64,000 bases of DNA from Pseudomonas oryzihabitans NBRC 102199 (GCF_000730625.1 NZ_BBIT01000019.1:62001-126000); one strand, 5' to 3'; numbered from the stretch's first letter, positions 49,688 through 59,257 are shown. Notes: generated by a model from the sequence alone, not told the origin. Made by a program: numbers and translations.

Positions 49688-51070
49688 ATGGACACCCGAC
49701 TCCTCATCATCGGCGGCGGCCCCGGCGGTTATGTCGCCGCCCTGCGCGCCGCTCAGCTGGGCATCGCCACCACCCTGGTGGAGGGCGCCGCCCTTGGCGG
49801 TACCTGCCTCAACGTTGGCTGCATCCCCTCCAAGGCGATGATCCATGTCGCCGAGGAATTCCATCGCGCCTGCGGTCGCGCCGACCAGGGCGCCCTCGGT
49901 ATCCGCCATGGCCGCCCGGAACTGGACCTCGACCAGGCCGTGGCCTGGAAGAACGGCATCGTCGATCGCCTCACCACCGGCGTCGCCGCCCTGCTCAGGA
50001 AGCAGGGGGTGACGGTGGTCGAGGGCTGGGCCGAGATCCTCGACGGCAAGACCGTCGAGGTGCAGCGCGCCGGTGGCGAACGGTTGCGCATCCGTACCGA
50101 ACACCTGGTGCTGGCCATGGGCTCCACCTCGGTGGAATTGCCCAGCCTGCCCTTCGGCGGCCCGGTGATCTCGGCCACCGAGGCCTTGTCGCCCACGGCA
50201 ATCCCCGAGGATCTGGTGGTGGTGGGCGCCGGCTATATCGGCCTGGAGCTGGGCATCGCCTATCGCAAGCTGGGCGCCCGGGTCGCAGTGGTGGAGGCTC
50301 AGTCGCGGCTGCTGCCAGGCTACGACGCCGAACTTACCGCCCCGCTGCGCCACCGCCTGGAACGGCTGGGTATCGAGCTGCACCTGGGCTGCACCGTCGC
50401 CGGGCTGGCCGCGGACGGCGCTGGCCTGCGGATGACCCGCGGTGACGGCGAGGAGCAGATCCTGCCGGCCCAGCGCATTCTGGTGGCGGCCGGTCGCCGT
50501 CCCCGCACCGAAGGCCTGGAGCGCCTGCCGCTGGACTACGACGGCCGCTATATCCGCGTCGACGACGGCTGCCGTACCAGCATGACCGACGTCTGGGCCA
50601 TCGGTGATCTCACCGGCGAACCCCTGCTGGCCCATCGCGCCATGGCCCAGGGCGAGGTGGTCGCCGAGCTGATCGCCGGCAAGCGGCGGCGCTTCGCGCC
50701 GGTCGCCATCCCGGCGGTCTGCTACACAGATCCGGAAATCGTGGTGGTCGGCCTGACCCCGGAGCAGGCCAAGGCCCAGGGGCTGGAGACCAAGGTCGCC
50801 AGCTTCCCCTTCGCCGCCAATGGCCGTGCCCTCACCTTGGAGGCGCCGGAAGGCTTCGTGCGGGTGGTGGCTCGTGCGGACGACCATCGCATCCTTGGCT
50901 GGCAGGCCACCGGGCAGCAGGTGGCGGAACTGGCCACGGCCTTTTCCCACAGCCTGGAAATGGGCATGCAACTGGAAGACGTCGCCGCCACCCTGCACCC
51001 CCACCCCACCCTGGGCGAAGCGGTGCAGGAAGCGGCGCTGCGCGCCCTGGGCCGGGCCCTGCATCTGTGA
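49688..51070 (+). CDS. lpdV: Lipoamide dehydrogenase (E3) of the Bkd complex
   Basis: This 460-residue FAD enzyme reoxidises the E2 lipoyl group with NAD. The FAD motif is [21 protein letters not shown], the redox disulfide is Cys40/Cys45 in [14 protein letters not shown], the NAD motif is [21 protein letters not shown], and the C-terminal His-Glu pair lies in [13 protein letters not shown]. Its place at the end of the bkd operon identifies it as the Val-specific LpdV. Its stop overlaps the GTG start of the AraC gene. Confidence 0.96.
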   Translation: MDTRLLIIGGGPGGYVAALRAAQLGIATTLVEGAALGGTCLNVGCIPSKAMIHVAEEFHRACGRADQGALGIRHGRPELDLDQAVAWKNGIVDRLTTGVAALLRKQGVTVVEGWAEILDGKTVEVQRAGGERLRIRTEHLVLAMGSTSVELPSLPFGGPVISATEALSPTAIPEDLVVVGAGYIGLELGIAYRKLGARVAVVEAQSRLLPGYDAELTAPLRHRLERLGIELHLGCTVAGLAADGAGLRMTRGDGEEQILPAQRILVAAGRRPRTEGLERLPLDYDGRYIRVDDGCRTSMTDVWAIGDLTGEPLLAHRAMAQGEVVAELIAGKRRRFAPVAIPAVCYTDPEIVVVGLTPEQAKAQGLETKVASFPFAANGRALTLEAPEGFVRVVARADDHRILGWQATGQQVAELATAFSHSLEMGMQLEDVAATLHPHPTLGEAVQEAALRALGRALHL

Positions 51071-52086
51071 CCGACCTGCCGCGCGACAGCCTGGCGCCGG
51101 GCATCCTCGACGAAGCCCTGGCCGGGCTGTGCCGGCGCAGTGGTCTGGCGCCGGAGGCCCTGCTCGCTGCCGAAGGCGTCCAGCCAGCCGAGCTGCTGCT
51201 TGACCGCGAGCGCCTCTCGGCGCCGCTGTTCGGCCAGCTGTGGTATCGCCTGGCGTGGCGTTTCGATGACGAGTTCTTCGCCCTTGGCCCACGCCCGCTC
51301 CCGGCTGGCAGCTTTGCCTTTCTCTGCCAGAGCACCCGCCTGCAACCGACCCTCGGTGACGCCCTGCGGCAGAGCGCCGACTTCCTGCGCCTGACCCTGG
51401 GCGTCGATCTGCGCCTGCAGCGCAATGGCGAGCAGGCGACCCTGCGGCTGGCCCCCGGCAGCCTGCCGGGTAGCTTTGCCGTCTTTACCCTCTGGCTGAT
51501 CCTGCATGGCCTGGCCTGCTGGCTGGTAGGCCGCCGCTTGCCACTGGCGGAGATTCGCCTGACCGCCCAGGAGCCGCCGGCGGAACTGCTGGCCGACTAT
51601 CACCAGCGCTTCGGCACCCACCTCAGCTTCGCCCACGGCGAAGACTGCCTGCTGCTGGACGCCGCCGTATTGGGCCTGCCGATCCGCCGCAGTGCCGCGG
51701 ATGCGCGTCGCTTCATCGCCGCCGCACCGGGCAATCTGCTGGTGCACTATCGCGACGACGCCAGTCTGATCGCCCGCATCCGCGCCCTACTGCGCAGTCG
51801 TGCCCCGGAAGACTGGCCGGACGCCGTCAGCCTGGCCGCGACCCTGGGTCTTTCGGCTGCGACCCTGAGACGCCAGCTGGCGGCGAGCGGCCAGACCTAC
51901 CAGCGCCTCAAGGACGAACGTCGCTGCCGCCTGGCCTGCCGCCAGCTGGATCAGGGCGCCCTGCCCCTGGAGGAGCTGGCCCTGCGTCTGGGTTTCGCCG
52001 ATCCCCGCTCCTTCCAGCGCGCCTTTCGCAAGTGGACGGGCTTGAGCCCCCTGGGCTATCGCCAGCGCCAGACCCGAGCGGGTTAG
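51067..52086 (+). CDS. AraC-family regulator coupled to lpdV
   Basis: This 339-residue regulator has an N-terminal arabinose_bd-like domain (about 25-200) and a C-terminal double helix-turn-helix (about 235-335, [27 protein letters not shown] and [25 protein letters not shown]). It starts with GTG overlapping the lpdV TGA as GTGA, so it should be translated with the bkd operon. The layout resembles OruR-type regulators. Whether it controls bkd, the mms genes or the following minus-strand cluster cannot be told. Its end overlaps the SnoaL-like gene by 4 bases, tail to tail. Confidence 0.9.
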   Translation: MTDLPRDSLAPGILDEALAGLCRRSGLAPEALLAAEGVQPAELLLDRERLSAPLFGQLWYRLAWRFDDEFFALGPRPLPAGSFAFLCQSTRLQPTLGDALRQSADFLRLTLGVDLRLQRNGEQATLRLAPGSLPGSFAVFTLWLILHGLACWLVGRRLPLAEIRLTAQEPPAELLADYHQRFGTHLSFAHGEDCLLLDAAVLGLPIRRSAADARRFIAAAPGNLLVHYRDDASLIARIRALLRSRAPEDWPDAVSLAATLGLSAATLRRQLAASGQTYQRLKDERRCRLACRQLDQGALPLEELALRLGFADPRSFQRAFRKWTGLSPLGYRQRQTRAG

Positions 52087-52484
52087 CCCTCGGCCAGCTG
52101 GGCAGCGATGGCGGCGGTGTCGATCACCGAGCGCACCTCACGGATTCGCCCGTTCTCGAAGCGATAGAAGACGTGCTCGCTGAAACGCACCCGCCGTCCG
52201 TTTACCGCCAGCCCGAACAGCTCGCCCCGTGGCGTGCAGTCGAAGTCCAGTTGCGCGGCCAGCCAGGGCGCTTCCACGACCAGCAAGCGCGCCGCGAAGT
52301 GCAGATCGGGAATGGCGGCATGATCGCCTTCCAGCATGGCCTGGTAGCCCGCCAATCCCAGGGGCCGGCCGTTGTGCTCGACGCCTTCGTCGACATAACG
52401 GCCCAGCTCCGTCCAGGCCTGGCGGTTGAGGCAGTCGAGGTAGGCCTGGTAGTGACTGCCGAGTTCGGTTGCGGCGAGGGGCAT
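52083..52484 (-). CDS. SnoaL-like (NTF2-fold) protein
   Basis: This 133-residue protein has the alpha+beta pattern of SnoaL/NTF2-like proteins: LNRQAWTELGRYVDEGVEHNGRPLGLAGYQAMLEGDHAAIPDL, then alternating strands ending RFENGRIREVRSVIDTAAI. These are ester-cyclase-like or binding proteins, and no substrate can be given. The ATG at 52484 is used; a GTG directly before it is less likely. It lies 61 bases downstream of the amidohydrolase on the same strand and may join that operon. Confidence 0.8.
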   Translation of the reverse strand: MPLAATELGSHYQAYLDCLNRQAWTELGRYVDEGVEHNGRPLGLAGYQAMLEGDHAAIPDLHFAARLLVVEAPWLAAQLDFDCTPRGELFGLAVNGRRVRFSEHVFYRFENGRIREVRSVIDTAAIAAQLAEG

Positions 52485-52545
52485 CACGAATTCTCCATGG
52501 GCATTGACTGCTACAGGGGACCACGCCAGGCCGGCAAGTCTCCCT

Positions 52546-53799
52546 TCACCCGAGGCGATTCTTTACCAGACGGCCGCCCTGCAGGATGACGTCCAACCGC
52601 TCGCCCTGCCCCACCAGGCAGGAAATATCGGTCAAGGGATCGCCATCCACGACCAGCAGATCCGCCAGGGCGCCAGCCGCGATGCAACCCAGCTCGCCCT
52701 CCCGTTCGAGGATGCGCGCCGCGACGCTGGTGGCGCTGCGCAAGGCTTCCAGATTGCCCAGCACCTCGGCGCGGATGCGCAGTTCCTGGGTCTGGTATTC
52801 GTGCATCTCGCCCAGCAGGTCGGAGCCGTAGCCCATGGGTACGCCCGCCTCGGCGAAAAATTCCAGGGCGCGACGGCCGGCCAGGCGGACGTCTTCGATC
52901 TTGGCCACGGAATCCGCTGGCAGCCCATAGCGGGCGCCGTGCTCGGCGAGCATCTCGTAGGTCACCTGGGTGGGCACGGCGAAGGCGCCCCGCTCGCGCA
53001 TCAGCTGCGCCGTCTCCCGGTCGACCAGATTGCCGTGCTCGATGGTGCGCACCCCGCACGCCACGGCGCGGCGAATGGCGCGGGCGGTATAGGCATGGGC
53101 CATCACATAGGTATTGGCCGCTTCGGCTTCCTCGACGATGGCGCGGATCTCGGCTTCGCTGTACTGGGTATTGGCGATGGGATCGGTGGGCGAGGACACC
53201 CCGCCGGAGGCCATGATCTTGATCTGGCTGGCGCCCTGCTGCAGTTCCTCGCGCACCGCCTTGCGCACGTTGTCCACCCCGTCCACCACCCGGGCGATGG
53301 CACCGGCGCGGAAGCAGCAACTGCACGGCTCGTTCAGCAGCAGCTCCCCACGCGCCCGCATGTCGCCATGGCCGCCGGTCTGCGACAGCGCCTTGCCGGA
53401 GGCGAAGATCCGCGGGCCCGGCACCAGTCCCAGGGCGATGGAGCGCGCCAACGCCCAGTCCGCGCCGCCGGCATCGCGGACGGTGGTGAAGCCGCGCTCG
53501 AGCATGGCGCCCAGGATCGGCAGGGCGCGGTACATGATGATGGCGTTCGGCTGCAGGGCGTTGAAACCCAGGTTGGCGCTGGATGCCAGGACATGCACAT
53601 GGCAATCGATGAGGCCGGGCATCAGGGTGCGGCCGCCCAGATCGATGACGGTGACGCCTGCCGGCGGCGCAGCGCTCTGGTCGCGCACGGCGGTAATGCG
53701 CTCACCCTCCACCAGGACTTCCTTGCCGGTGATCAGGGTGCCGCTCGCCAGATCCAGCAGCTTGCCGTTGCGCAGCAGTAGAGAGGTGCCTTGAGTCAT
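52546..53799 (-). CDS. Metal-dependent amidohydrolase (imidazolonepropionase-like)
   Basis: This 417-residue enzyme has the amidohydrolase-superfamily metal motifs. LMPGLIDCHVHV supplies two histidines, a carboxylated-lysine candidate lies in GASQIKIMASGG, MAHAYTARAIRRAV and RTIEHGNLV supply two further histidines, and GYGSDLLGEMHEYQ supplies the aspartate. It resembles Xaa-Pro dipeptidase and ochratoxinase-type hydrolases. The start overlaps the MFS transporter stop by ATGA, so uptake and hydrolysis of one compound are probably coupled. The substrate is unknown. Confidence 0.88.
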   Translation of the reverse strand: MTQGTSLLLRNGKLLDLASGTLITGKEVLVEGERITAVRDQSAAPPAGVTVIDLGGRTLMPGLIDCHVHVLASSANLGFNALQPNAIIMYRALPILGAMLERGFTTVRDAGGADWALARSIALGLVPGPRIFASGKALSQTGGHGDMRARGELLLNEPCSCCFRAGAIARVVDGVDNVRKAVREELQQGASQIKIMASGGVSSPTDPIANTQYSEAEIRAIVEEAEAANTYVMAHAYTARAIRRAVACGVRTIEHGNLVDRETAQLMRERGAFAVPTQVTYEMLAEHGARYGLPADSVAKIEDVRLAGRRALEFFAEAGVPMGYGSDLLGEMHEYQTQELRIRAEVLGNLEALRSATSVAARILEREGELGCIAAGALADLLVVDGDPLTDISCLVGQGERLDVILQGGRLVKNRLG

Positions 53800-55103
53800 G
53801 CGGATTCTCCCGAAGGTTGCTCGCTGGCGGCGTCGCGAAACAGCGCCGCGCCCACGGCACTGATGGCCGCGGCGAACATGATGTAGAAGGCCGGCGCCAG
53901 CGGGCTGCCGGTGGCGGCGATCAGCCAGGTCACGGTAAAGGTGGCGAAGCCGCCGAACAGGGTCACGGCGAAGTTGTAGGCCACCGACAGTCCGGTGGAG
54001 AGCACCCGGGTCGGCAACAATTCGCCGAAGGCCGCCAGCAGACCGCCCAGATAGCCGGAGATCAGCAGTCCCAGCACGGCCTGGAACACCAGCAGGGAAG
54101 CCAGGCCCGGCCAGCGATTGAGCATCCAGAACAACGGCCAGGCGAGGCAGAAGATGGCGATGGCCGACCCCAGCAGCCAGGGTCGCTTGCCCTGGCGATC
54201 GGCCAGGCGCCCTACCAGCGGCGTCGCCACCAGCAATACCAGGCCACCGAGTACGCCGGCGGTGAAGCCCAGGCCACTGGGCAGACCCAGCACCCGGGTG
54301 GAGTAGGACGGCAGGTAGAACAGCACGGAGTAGGTGCAGACCGTCCAGAGCACGACCATGGAAAAGGTGATCGCGGTCTGGCGGGGATAGATGCGCACTA
54401 CCTCCCGCAGCGGCGACTGGGCACGCTCGACGGTGGCATAGGCCGGGGTTTCGTCGATGCGGCTACGGATGTAGAAACCGACGGGGCCGATCAGGGAGCC
54501 GAACAGGAACGGCAGGCGCCAACCCCAGCTCTCGAGTTGCTCCGGAGTCAGCAATGCCGACAGCAGCGCGCCGGCGCCTGCACCCAGGGCGACCGCCACC
54601 CCGATGCTGGCCTGGATCCAGCTGGAGTAGTAGGCCTTTTGCCCAGCGGGCGCGTGCTCGGTGAGAAAGGCGGTCGCGCTGCCCATCTCGCCACCCGCGG
54701 AAAAGCCCTGCAGCAAGCGCGCGAAGACGATGAGCGCCGGGGCGAACAGCCCCCACTGGGCATAGCCCGGGGTCACGGCGATGATCAGGGTACCGGCGGC
54801 CATCAACAGGATGGTCAGCGACAGCGCCGCCTTGCGGCCGCGGCGATCGGAGTAGATGCCGAGCAGGATGCCCCCTACTGGCCGCATGAAGAAACCGACG
54901 CCAAAGGTGGCCAGGGCCAGGAGGTAGGAGGTGAGTTCGCTGGCGGTCGGAAAGAACACCTTGGCGATGATGACGGAGAAGAAGCTGTAGACGGTGAAGT
55001 CGAACCACTCCAGACCGTTGCCGACCACGGTGGCGACGACCGCCTTGTTGGCCTGGCGGCGGTGGGCGGTGGACGGCTGCGGGAAGGTCGTAGCGCTCTG
55101 CAT
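53796..55103 (-). CDS. MFS transporter, metabolite:H+ symporter family
   Basis: This 435-residue inner-membrane protein has about 12 helices. Signatures of the MHS family are VGNGLEWFDFTVYSFFSVIIAKVFFP, FMRPVGGILLGIYSDRRGRKAAL and LLQGFSAGGEMGSATAFLTEHAP. Relatives import organic acids, betaines or aromatic compounds. The start at 55103 follows GGGAG with good spacing; a longer in-frame start 177 bases upstream adds a non-membrane extension and is rejected. It is coupled to the amidohydrolase gene and follows a LysR gene on the same strand. Confidence 0.92.
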   Translation of the reverse strand: MQSATTFPQPSTAHRRQANKAVVATVVGNGLEWFDFTVYSFFSVIIAKVFFPTASELTSYLLALATFGVGFFMRPVGGILLGIYSDRRGRKAALSLTILLMAAGTLIIAVTPGYAQWGLFAPALIVFARLLQGFSAGGEMGSATAFLTEHAPAGQKAYYSSWIQASIGVAVALGAGAGALLSALLTPEQLESWGWRLPFLFGSLIGPVGFYIRSRIDETPAYATVERAQSPLREVVRIYPRQTAITFSMVVLWTVCTYSVLFYLPSYSTRVLGLPSGLGFTAGVLGGLVLLVATPLVGRLADRQGKRPWLLGSAIAIFCLAWPLFWMLNRWPGLASLLVFQAVLGLLISGYLGGLLAAFGELLPTRVLSTGLSVAYNFAVTLFGGFATFTVTWLIAATGSPLAPAFYIMFAAAISAVGAALFRDAASEQPSGESA

Positions 55104-55286
55104 TGTTGGCTCCCTGAATGCGAGTCGCGCAGGAAACTCGGGAGTCCCTGCACCGGCGACGGCAGTTTCGATAAAGGAAACAGGACGAGGATCTCCGCCC
55201 TCTGCCGCCGAGCTTAAGGGGCTACCCGGGACGCAGGAAAACGCTGATTGCAGGGGTTTGCATGCGCCAGGCGCATGCAAGAGGGG

Positions 55287-56189
55287 TCAAGGTGACGCGC
55301 TCAGGGCGTCGTTAAGCCAGGCTTCGAAACGGCGCGTCGCCAGGCCCGGCTGGCGATCGCCCGGCCACAGCAGGTAGTAACCCCCCTGCCCCTGCACGCA
55401 TTCGCTACAGGCTTCGACCAGCGCGCCCGAGCGCAGGTGGGCATCGATCATGGGGCGCCAGCCCAGGACGATACCGTGACCGGCAATCGCCAGATCGACC
55501 AGGATGGGGTACTGACTCACGGTGAGCCGCTGGCGGATCCGCGGGGCTGGATAGCCTAGCCGCGCGAACCACTCCGTCCAGGACAGCCAGCGTCGCTGCC
55601 CGTCCTCGATCATCAGCAGGCGCCGGTCGAGCAGCTCCGGGGGAGACAGCTGCTGCCCGCCCAGGTAGTCCGGGGCGCAATAGGCGCCTACCCATTCGGG
55701 AAACAACTGGCGACCGGCCAATCCCGGCGGCGGCGGTTCCCGCAGGAAATAGAGCGCCAGATCGAATTCGGGCTTGAGCAAGGTATCGAGGTTGTCCAGC
55801 ACCCGCAGGCGCACGTCGATGCCGGGAAAGGCACTGGCAAAATGGCCGATCAGCGGCCCCAGCCACAGGGCGGCGACGCCCGAGGAGCAGGCCAGGACCA
55901 GTTGCTGCTCGCCACTGAGATCCATAACCTCGGCGGTGGTTTCCGCCAGGCCCGCCAAGAGTTGCTGGACCCGCTCGGCATAGCGCTGCCCGGAGACGGT
56001 CAGGTGCAGCCGCTTGTGTTCCCGCCGAAACAGCGCGCGACCGAGAAAGGCCTCCAGCTGCGCCACCTGACGGCTGATGGCGCTTTGCGTGAGATTGAGT
56101 TCGAGCGCGGCACGGGTAAAGCTGCCAAGCCTGACCGTTGCCTCGAAGGCAATCAGATTGGTCAGGGGTGGCAAGGGGTCGATACGCAT
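55287..56189 (-). CDS. LysR-family regulator (GcvA-like)
   Basis: This 300-residue regulator has PLPPLTNLIAFEATVRLGSFTRAALELNLTQSAISRQVAQLEAFLG as the winged helix-turn-helix and a ligand-binding C-terminal domain. The PPLTNLIAFEA start is typical of GcvA/AmpR-type LysR proteins. It is encoded 183 bases upstream of the MFS-amidohydrolase genes on the same strand and is the likely regulator of that transport and hydrolysis cluster. Confidence 0.9.
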   Translation of the reverse strand: MRIDPLPPLTNLIAFEATVRLGSFTRAALELNLTQSAISRQVAQLEAFLGRALFRREHKRLHLTVSGQRYAERVQQLLAGLAETTAEVMDLSGEQQLVLACSSGVAALWLGPLIGHFASAFPGIDVRLRVLDNLDTLLKPEFDLALYFLREPPPPGLAGRQLFPEWVGAYCAPDYLGGQQLSPPELLDRRLLMIEDGQRRWLSWTEWFARLGYPAPRIRQRLTVSQYPILVDLAIAGHGIVLGWRPMIDAHLRSGALVEACSECVQGQGGYYLLWPGDRQPGLATRRFEAWLNDALSASP

Positions 56190-56254
56190 CCGAAGGCTCT
56201 ACGACGCTGGGCGGAAACGGCCAGTCTAGCGCCTCCGAGAGGCGCCGGGAGCGC

Positions 56255-57040
56255 TCAACGATGCTCGAACTTCGCCGGCCGCTTCTCGACGAAGGCGGCC
56301 ATGCCTTCCTTCTGGTCGGCGCTGGCGAACAGCGAATGGAAGACCCGGCGCTCGAAGCGGATACCCTCGGCCAGGCTGGTCTCGAAGGCGCGATTGACGC
56401 TCTCCTTGAGCAGCAGGGTCGCCGGCAGCGAGCGACTGGCGATGCCACGGGCGGCTTCCAGGGTGCGCTCCAGCAATTCGTCGGCGGGAAACACCTGGGC
56501 GACCAGGCCGGCGCGCTCGGCTTCGGCGGCGGGCAGCTGGCGTCCGGTCAGGCACAGCTCCATGGCCTTGGCCTTGCCCAGGGCGCGGGTCAGGCGCTGG
56601 GTGCCGCCGATGCCAGGAATGACACCCAGGGTGATCTCCGGCAGGCCGAAGCGCGCGGTGTCGGCGGCATAGATGAAGTCGCACAGCAGCGCCAGTTCGC
56701 AGCCACCGCCCAGGGCGTAGCCGGCCACGGCGGCGATCAGCGGCTTGCGCCGCTCGGCGATGCGGTCGGCGACACGGAAATAGTCGTCCAGGTAGATCTG
56801 CGGATAGCCCTGCCCCGCCATTTCCTTGATATCGGCGCCGGCGGCGAAGGCCTTGGCCGAGCCGGTGAGCACCACGCAACCGACCTCGGGATCGGCGTCC
56901 AGACGCGCCAGCATGGCATCCAGCTCGTGCAGCAGCTGGGCATTGAGGGCGTTGAGCGCCTTGGGGCGGTTGAGGGTGATGAGGGCAACGCGCGCCTCGA
57001 TCTCCAGCAGCAGGGTCGATTCGGCAGAGGGTTCGCTCAT
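56255..57040 (-). CDS. Enoyl-CoA hydratase
   Basis: This 261-residue crotonase shows TLNRPKALNALN, AFAAGADIKEMAGQGYP, AAVAGYALGGGCELALLCDFIYAA and FGLPEITLGVIPGIGGTQRLTRALGKAKAMELCLTG. The PEITLGVIPG glutamate is catalytic. It lies 14 bases after the thiolase gene in a set that fits isoleucine degradation (tiglyl-CoA hydration), and it may also hydrate methacrylyl-CoA for the valine branch, whose operon lacks a short hydratase. Confidence 0.93.
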   Translation of the reverse strand: MSEPSAESTLLLEIEARVALITLNRPKALNALNAQLLHELDAMLARLDADPEVGCVVLTGSAKAFAAGADIKEMAGQGYPQIYLDDYFRVADRIAERRKPLIAAVAGYALGGGCELALLCDFIYAADTARFGLPEITLGVIPGIGGTQRLTRALGKAKAMELCLTGRQLPAAEAERAGLVAQVFPADELLERTLEAARGIASRSLPATLLLKESVNRAFETSLAEGIRFERRVFHSLFASADQKEGMAAFVEKRPAKFEHR

Positions 57041-57054
57041 GGTCTTGTCCTTGT

Positions 57055-58239
57055 CTAGTCGTTGAGTTCCAGCGCCATGGCCGTGGCCTCGCCACCGCCG
57101 ATGCAGATGGCGGCCACGCCCCGGCGCAGACCGCGCTGGCGCAGCGCCTGGATCAGGGTCACCAGGATCCGCGCGCCGGAGGCGCCGATGGGATGGCCCA
57201 GGGCACAGGCGCCACCGTGCACGTTCAGGCGCTCCGGGTCCAGCCCCAGGGCATCCTGGGCGGCCAGTGCCACCACGGCGAAGGCTTCGTTGATCTCGAA
57301 CAGGTCGACGTCGTTCAGCTGCCAGTCGATGCGCGCGAGCAGGGTGCGGATGGCGCCGATGGGCGCGGTGGGAAAGTCGCCCGGCGCGCCGGCATGGGCG
57401 GCATGGCCACGGATCGTCGCCAGCGGCGTCAGGCCTTCGCGCACCGCCGTGCTGGCGCGCATTAGCAGCAATGCCGCGGCGCCATCCGAGATGGAGCTGG
57501 CGTTGGCCGCGGTGACGGTACCGCCTTCGCGAAAAGCCGGCTTTAGGGTGGGAATGCGTGCCGGATCGGCACGGCGCGGTTGTTCATCGGTGTCGATGCT
57601 CAGGGTTTCCTTGCGCCCCGCCACCTCCACCGCGACGATCTCGGCGACGAAGGCGCCACTGGCCTGCGCCTGGCGCGCCCGGGCGAGGGACTGCTGGGCA
57701 TAGGCATCCTGGCGCTCGCGGCCGATACCCAGACGCGCCGCGCAGTCCTCGGCGAAGGTGCCCATCAGGCGCCCGGGCTCGTAGGCGTCTTCCAGGCCGT
57801 CGAGAAACATGCTGTCGATCAGGGCGCCGTGGCCGAGGCGGTAGCCGCTACGGGCCTTTTCCAGCAGATAGGGCGCGCGACTCATGCTTTCCATGCCGCC
57901 CGCCACCACCACCTCGGCACTGCCGGCGCGCAGCAGGTCATGGCCGAGGATGGCCACCTGCATGCCCGAACCGCACATCTTGTTCAGGGTGGTACAGCGC
58001 GTGCTCTGGTCCAGGCCGGCGCCAAGGGCCGCCTGGCGGGCCGGTGCCTGGCCGAGGCCGGCGGGCAGCACGCAGCCCATGAGCACCTCGTCGACCCGCT
58101 CCGGCGACCAACCGCTCCGCTCCAGCACGGCGCGAATCACGGCGCTGCCCAGCTGTGGCGCCGACAGCGCCGCCAGTTCGCCGCCCAGGGCGCCCATGGG
58201 GGTGCGAGCGGCGGCGACGATAACAATGGGATCGTTCAT
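57055..58239 (-). CDS. Acetyl-CoA acetyltransferase (thiolase)
   Basis: This 394-residue thiolase has the acyl-binding Cys89 in LNKMCGSGMQV, the signature NVHGGACALGHPIGASGAR with the catalytic His, and the second Cys in AAICIGGGEATAMALE. In this context it would cleave 2-methylacetoacetyl-CoA to acetyl-CoA and propionyl-CoA. Its AGGAGAG ribosome binding site abuts the end of a palindromic mobile-type element at 58250-58395 that separates it from the dehydrogenase gene upstream. Confidence 0.95.
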   Translation of the reverse strand: MNDPIVIVAAARTPMGALGGELAALSAPQLGSAVIRAVLERSGWSPERVDEVLMGCVLPAGLGQAPARQAALGAGLDQSTRCTTLNKMCGSGMQVAILGHDLLRAGSAEVVVAGGMESMSRAPYLLEKARSGYRLGHGALIDSMFLDGLEDAYEPGRLMGTFAEDCAARLGIGRERQDAYAQQSLARARQAQASGAFVAEIVAVEVAGRKETLSIDTDEQPRRADPARIPTLKPAFREGGTVTAANASSISDGAAALLLMRASTAVREGLTPLATIRGHAAHAGAPGDFPTAPIGAIRTLLARIDWQLNDVDLFEINEAFAVVALAAQDALGLDPERLNVHGGACALGHPIGASGARILVTLIQALRQRGLRRGVAAICIGGGEATAMALELND

Positions 58240-58249
58240 GACAACTCTC

Positions 58250-58395
58250 CTAGGCCCTTACGAAAAGTGCCTACACTCGGTGATGCTTCGTTGAAAAGCG
58301 CTTCGGAATGCTCATTTACCACTCGTAAACTCCGCTTCCTCAGCGCTTTTCGCCTCGCCTGACCATCGCTCGGCGACTTTTCGTACAGGGCCTAG
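58250..58395. mobile_element. MITE-like palindromic intergenic element, 146 bp
   Basis: The outer arms (58250-58268 and 58376-58395, CTAGGCCCT(G)TACGAAAAGT) are complementary except for one extra base. An inner pair GAAAAGCGCT (58293-58302) with 58342-58351, and a central TTTAC/GTAAA hairpin (58315-58329), complete a cruciform-like structure. Both ends are CTAG. I recall similar elements in pseudomonad intergenic regions. It carries no reading frame. Its right end contains the stop codon of the dehydrogenase gene (58392-58394), and its left end abuts the thiolase ribosome binding site. Confidence 0.7.
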
Positions 58396-59159
58396 CGCGG
58401 GGCCATGCGCAGCGCACCGTCGAGACGGATCACCTCGCCGTTGAGCATGGGATTCTCGATGATGTGGCGGACCAGGGCGGCGAATTCCTCGCCGCGACCG
58501 AGGCGCGGGGGAAAGGGCACGTTGGCGGCCAGGGCCTCGCGCACCTCGGGGGTCATGCCGGCCATCATGGGCGTCTCGAAGACGCCCGGCGCTATGGTCA
58601 TGACCCGGATGCCCTGCCCGGCCAATTCGCGCGCCGCCGGCAGGGTGAGCGCGGCAACGCCCCCCTTGGAGGCGGCATAGGCGGCCTGGCCGATCTGGCC
58701 GTCGAAGGCGGCGATGGAGGCGGTGTTGATGATCACGCCGCGTTCGCCGCCGGCATCGGCCTCGCCCTGGGCCATGGCCGCGGCGGCCAGGCGCAGCACA
58801 TTGAAGCTGCCCACCAGGTTGACGTTGATGATGCGCGCGAAGGCGGCGAGATCGTGGGGGCCGTTGCGCCCGAGGATGCGTGCGCCGCCAACGATGCCGG
58901 CGCAGTTGATCGCCCCCTGCAGACCGCCCCAGCGGGCCAGGAGGGTATCCATGGCAGCGCTCAGGGCCTCGGCATCGGTCACGTCCACGGCGAGCGCCAG
59001 GGCCCGGTCGCCGAGTCGTTCGGCCTGGGCCTGCACGGCCTCGGCCTGCAGATCCAGCAGCGCCACCCGGGCGCCTGCCGCGATCAGCGCCGCGGCGGTG
59101 GCGGCGCCAAGGCCGGATCCGGCGCCGGTTACCAGAAAGGTGTGCTCGTCGATGCGCAT
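58392..59159 (-). CDS. SDR 3-hydroxyacyl-CoA dehydrogenase (2-methyl-3-hydroxybutyryl-CoA type)
   Basis: This 255-residue short-chain dehydrogenase has FLVTGAGSGLGAATAAAL, NCAGI, INTASIAAFDGQIGQAAYAASKGGVAALTLPAARELA (Ser, Tyr, Lys triad) and APGVFETPMM. It resembles human HSD17B10 and pseudomonad 2-methyl-3-hydroxybutyryl-CoA dehydrogenase, the step before the thiolase in isoleucine breakdown. The start at 59159 gives the family N-terminus; an ATG 102 bases upstream adds a Pro/Arg-rich extension. Its TAG stop comes from the inserted palindromic element, though the C-terminus RLDGALRMAPR looks complete. Confidence 0.92.
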   Translation of the reverse strand: MRIDEHTFLVTGAGSGLGAATAAALIAAGARVALLDLQAEAVQAQAERLGDRALALAVDVTDAEALSAAMDTLLARWGGLQGAINCAGIVGGARILGRNGPHDLAAFARIINVNLVGSFNVLRLAAAAMAQGEADAGGERGVIINTASIAAFDGQIGQAAYAASKGGVAALTLPAARELAGQGIRVMTIAPGVFETPMMAGMTPEVREALAANVPFPPRLGRGEEFAALVRHIIENPMLNGEVIRLDGALRMAPR

Positions 59160-59257
59160 GGGCGGGCTCTCCAGGATGATGGACTTATCTTCGATCCTCG
59201 ACAGAGGTCGGACAAGGGCCGGATCGCTCAGCCGCACTGAGCGATCCGGCCCCCTGC

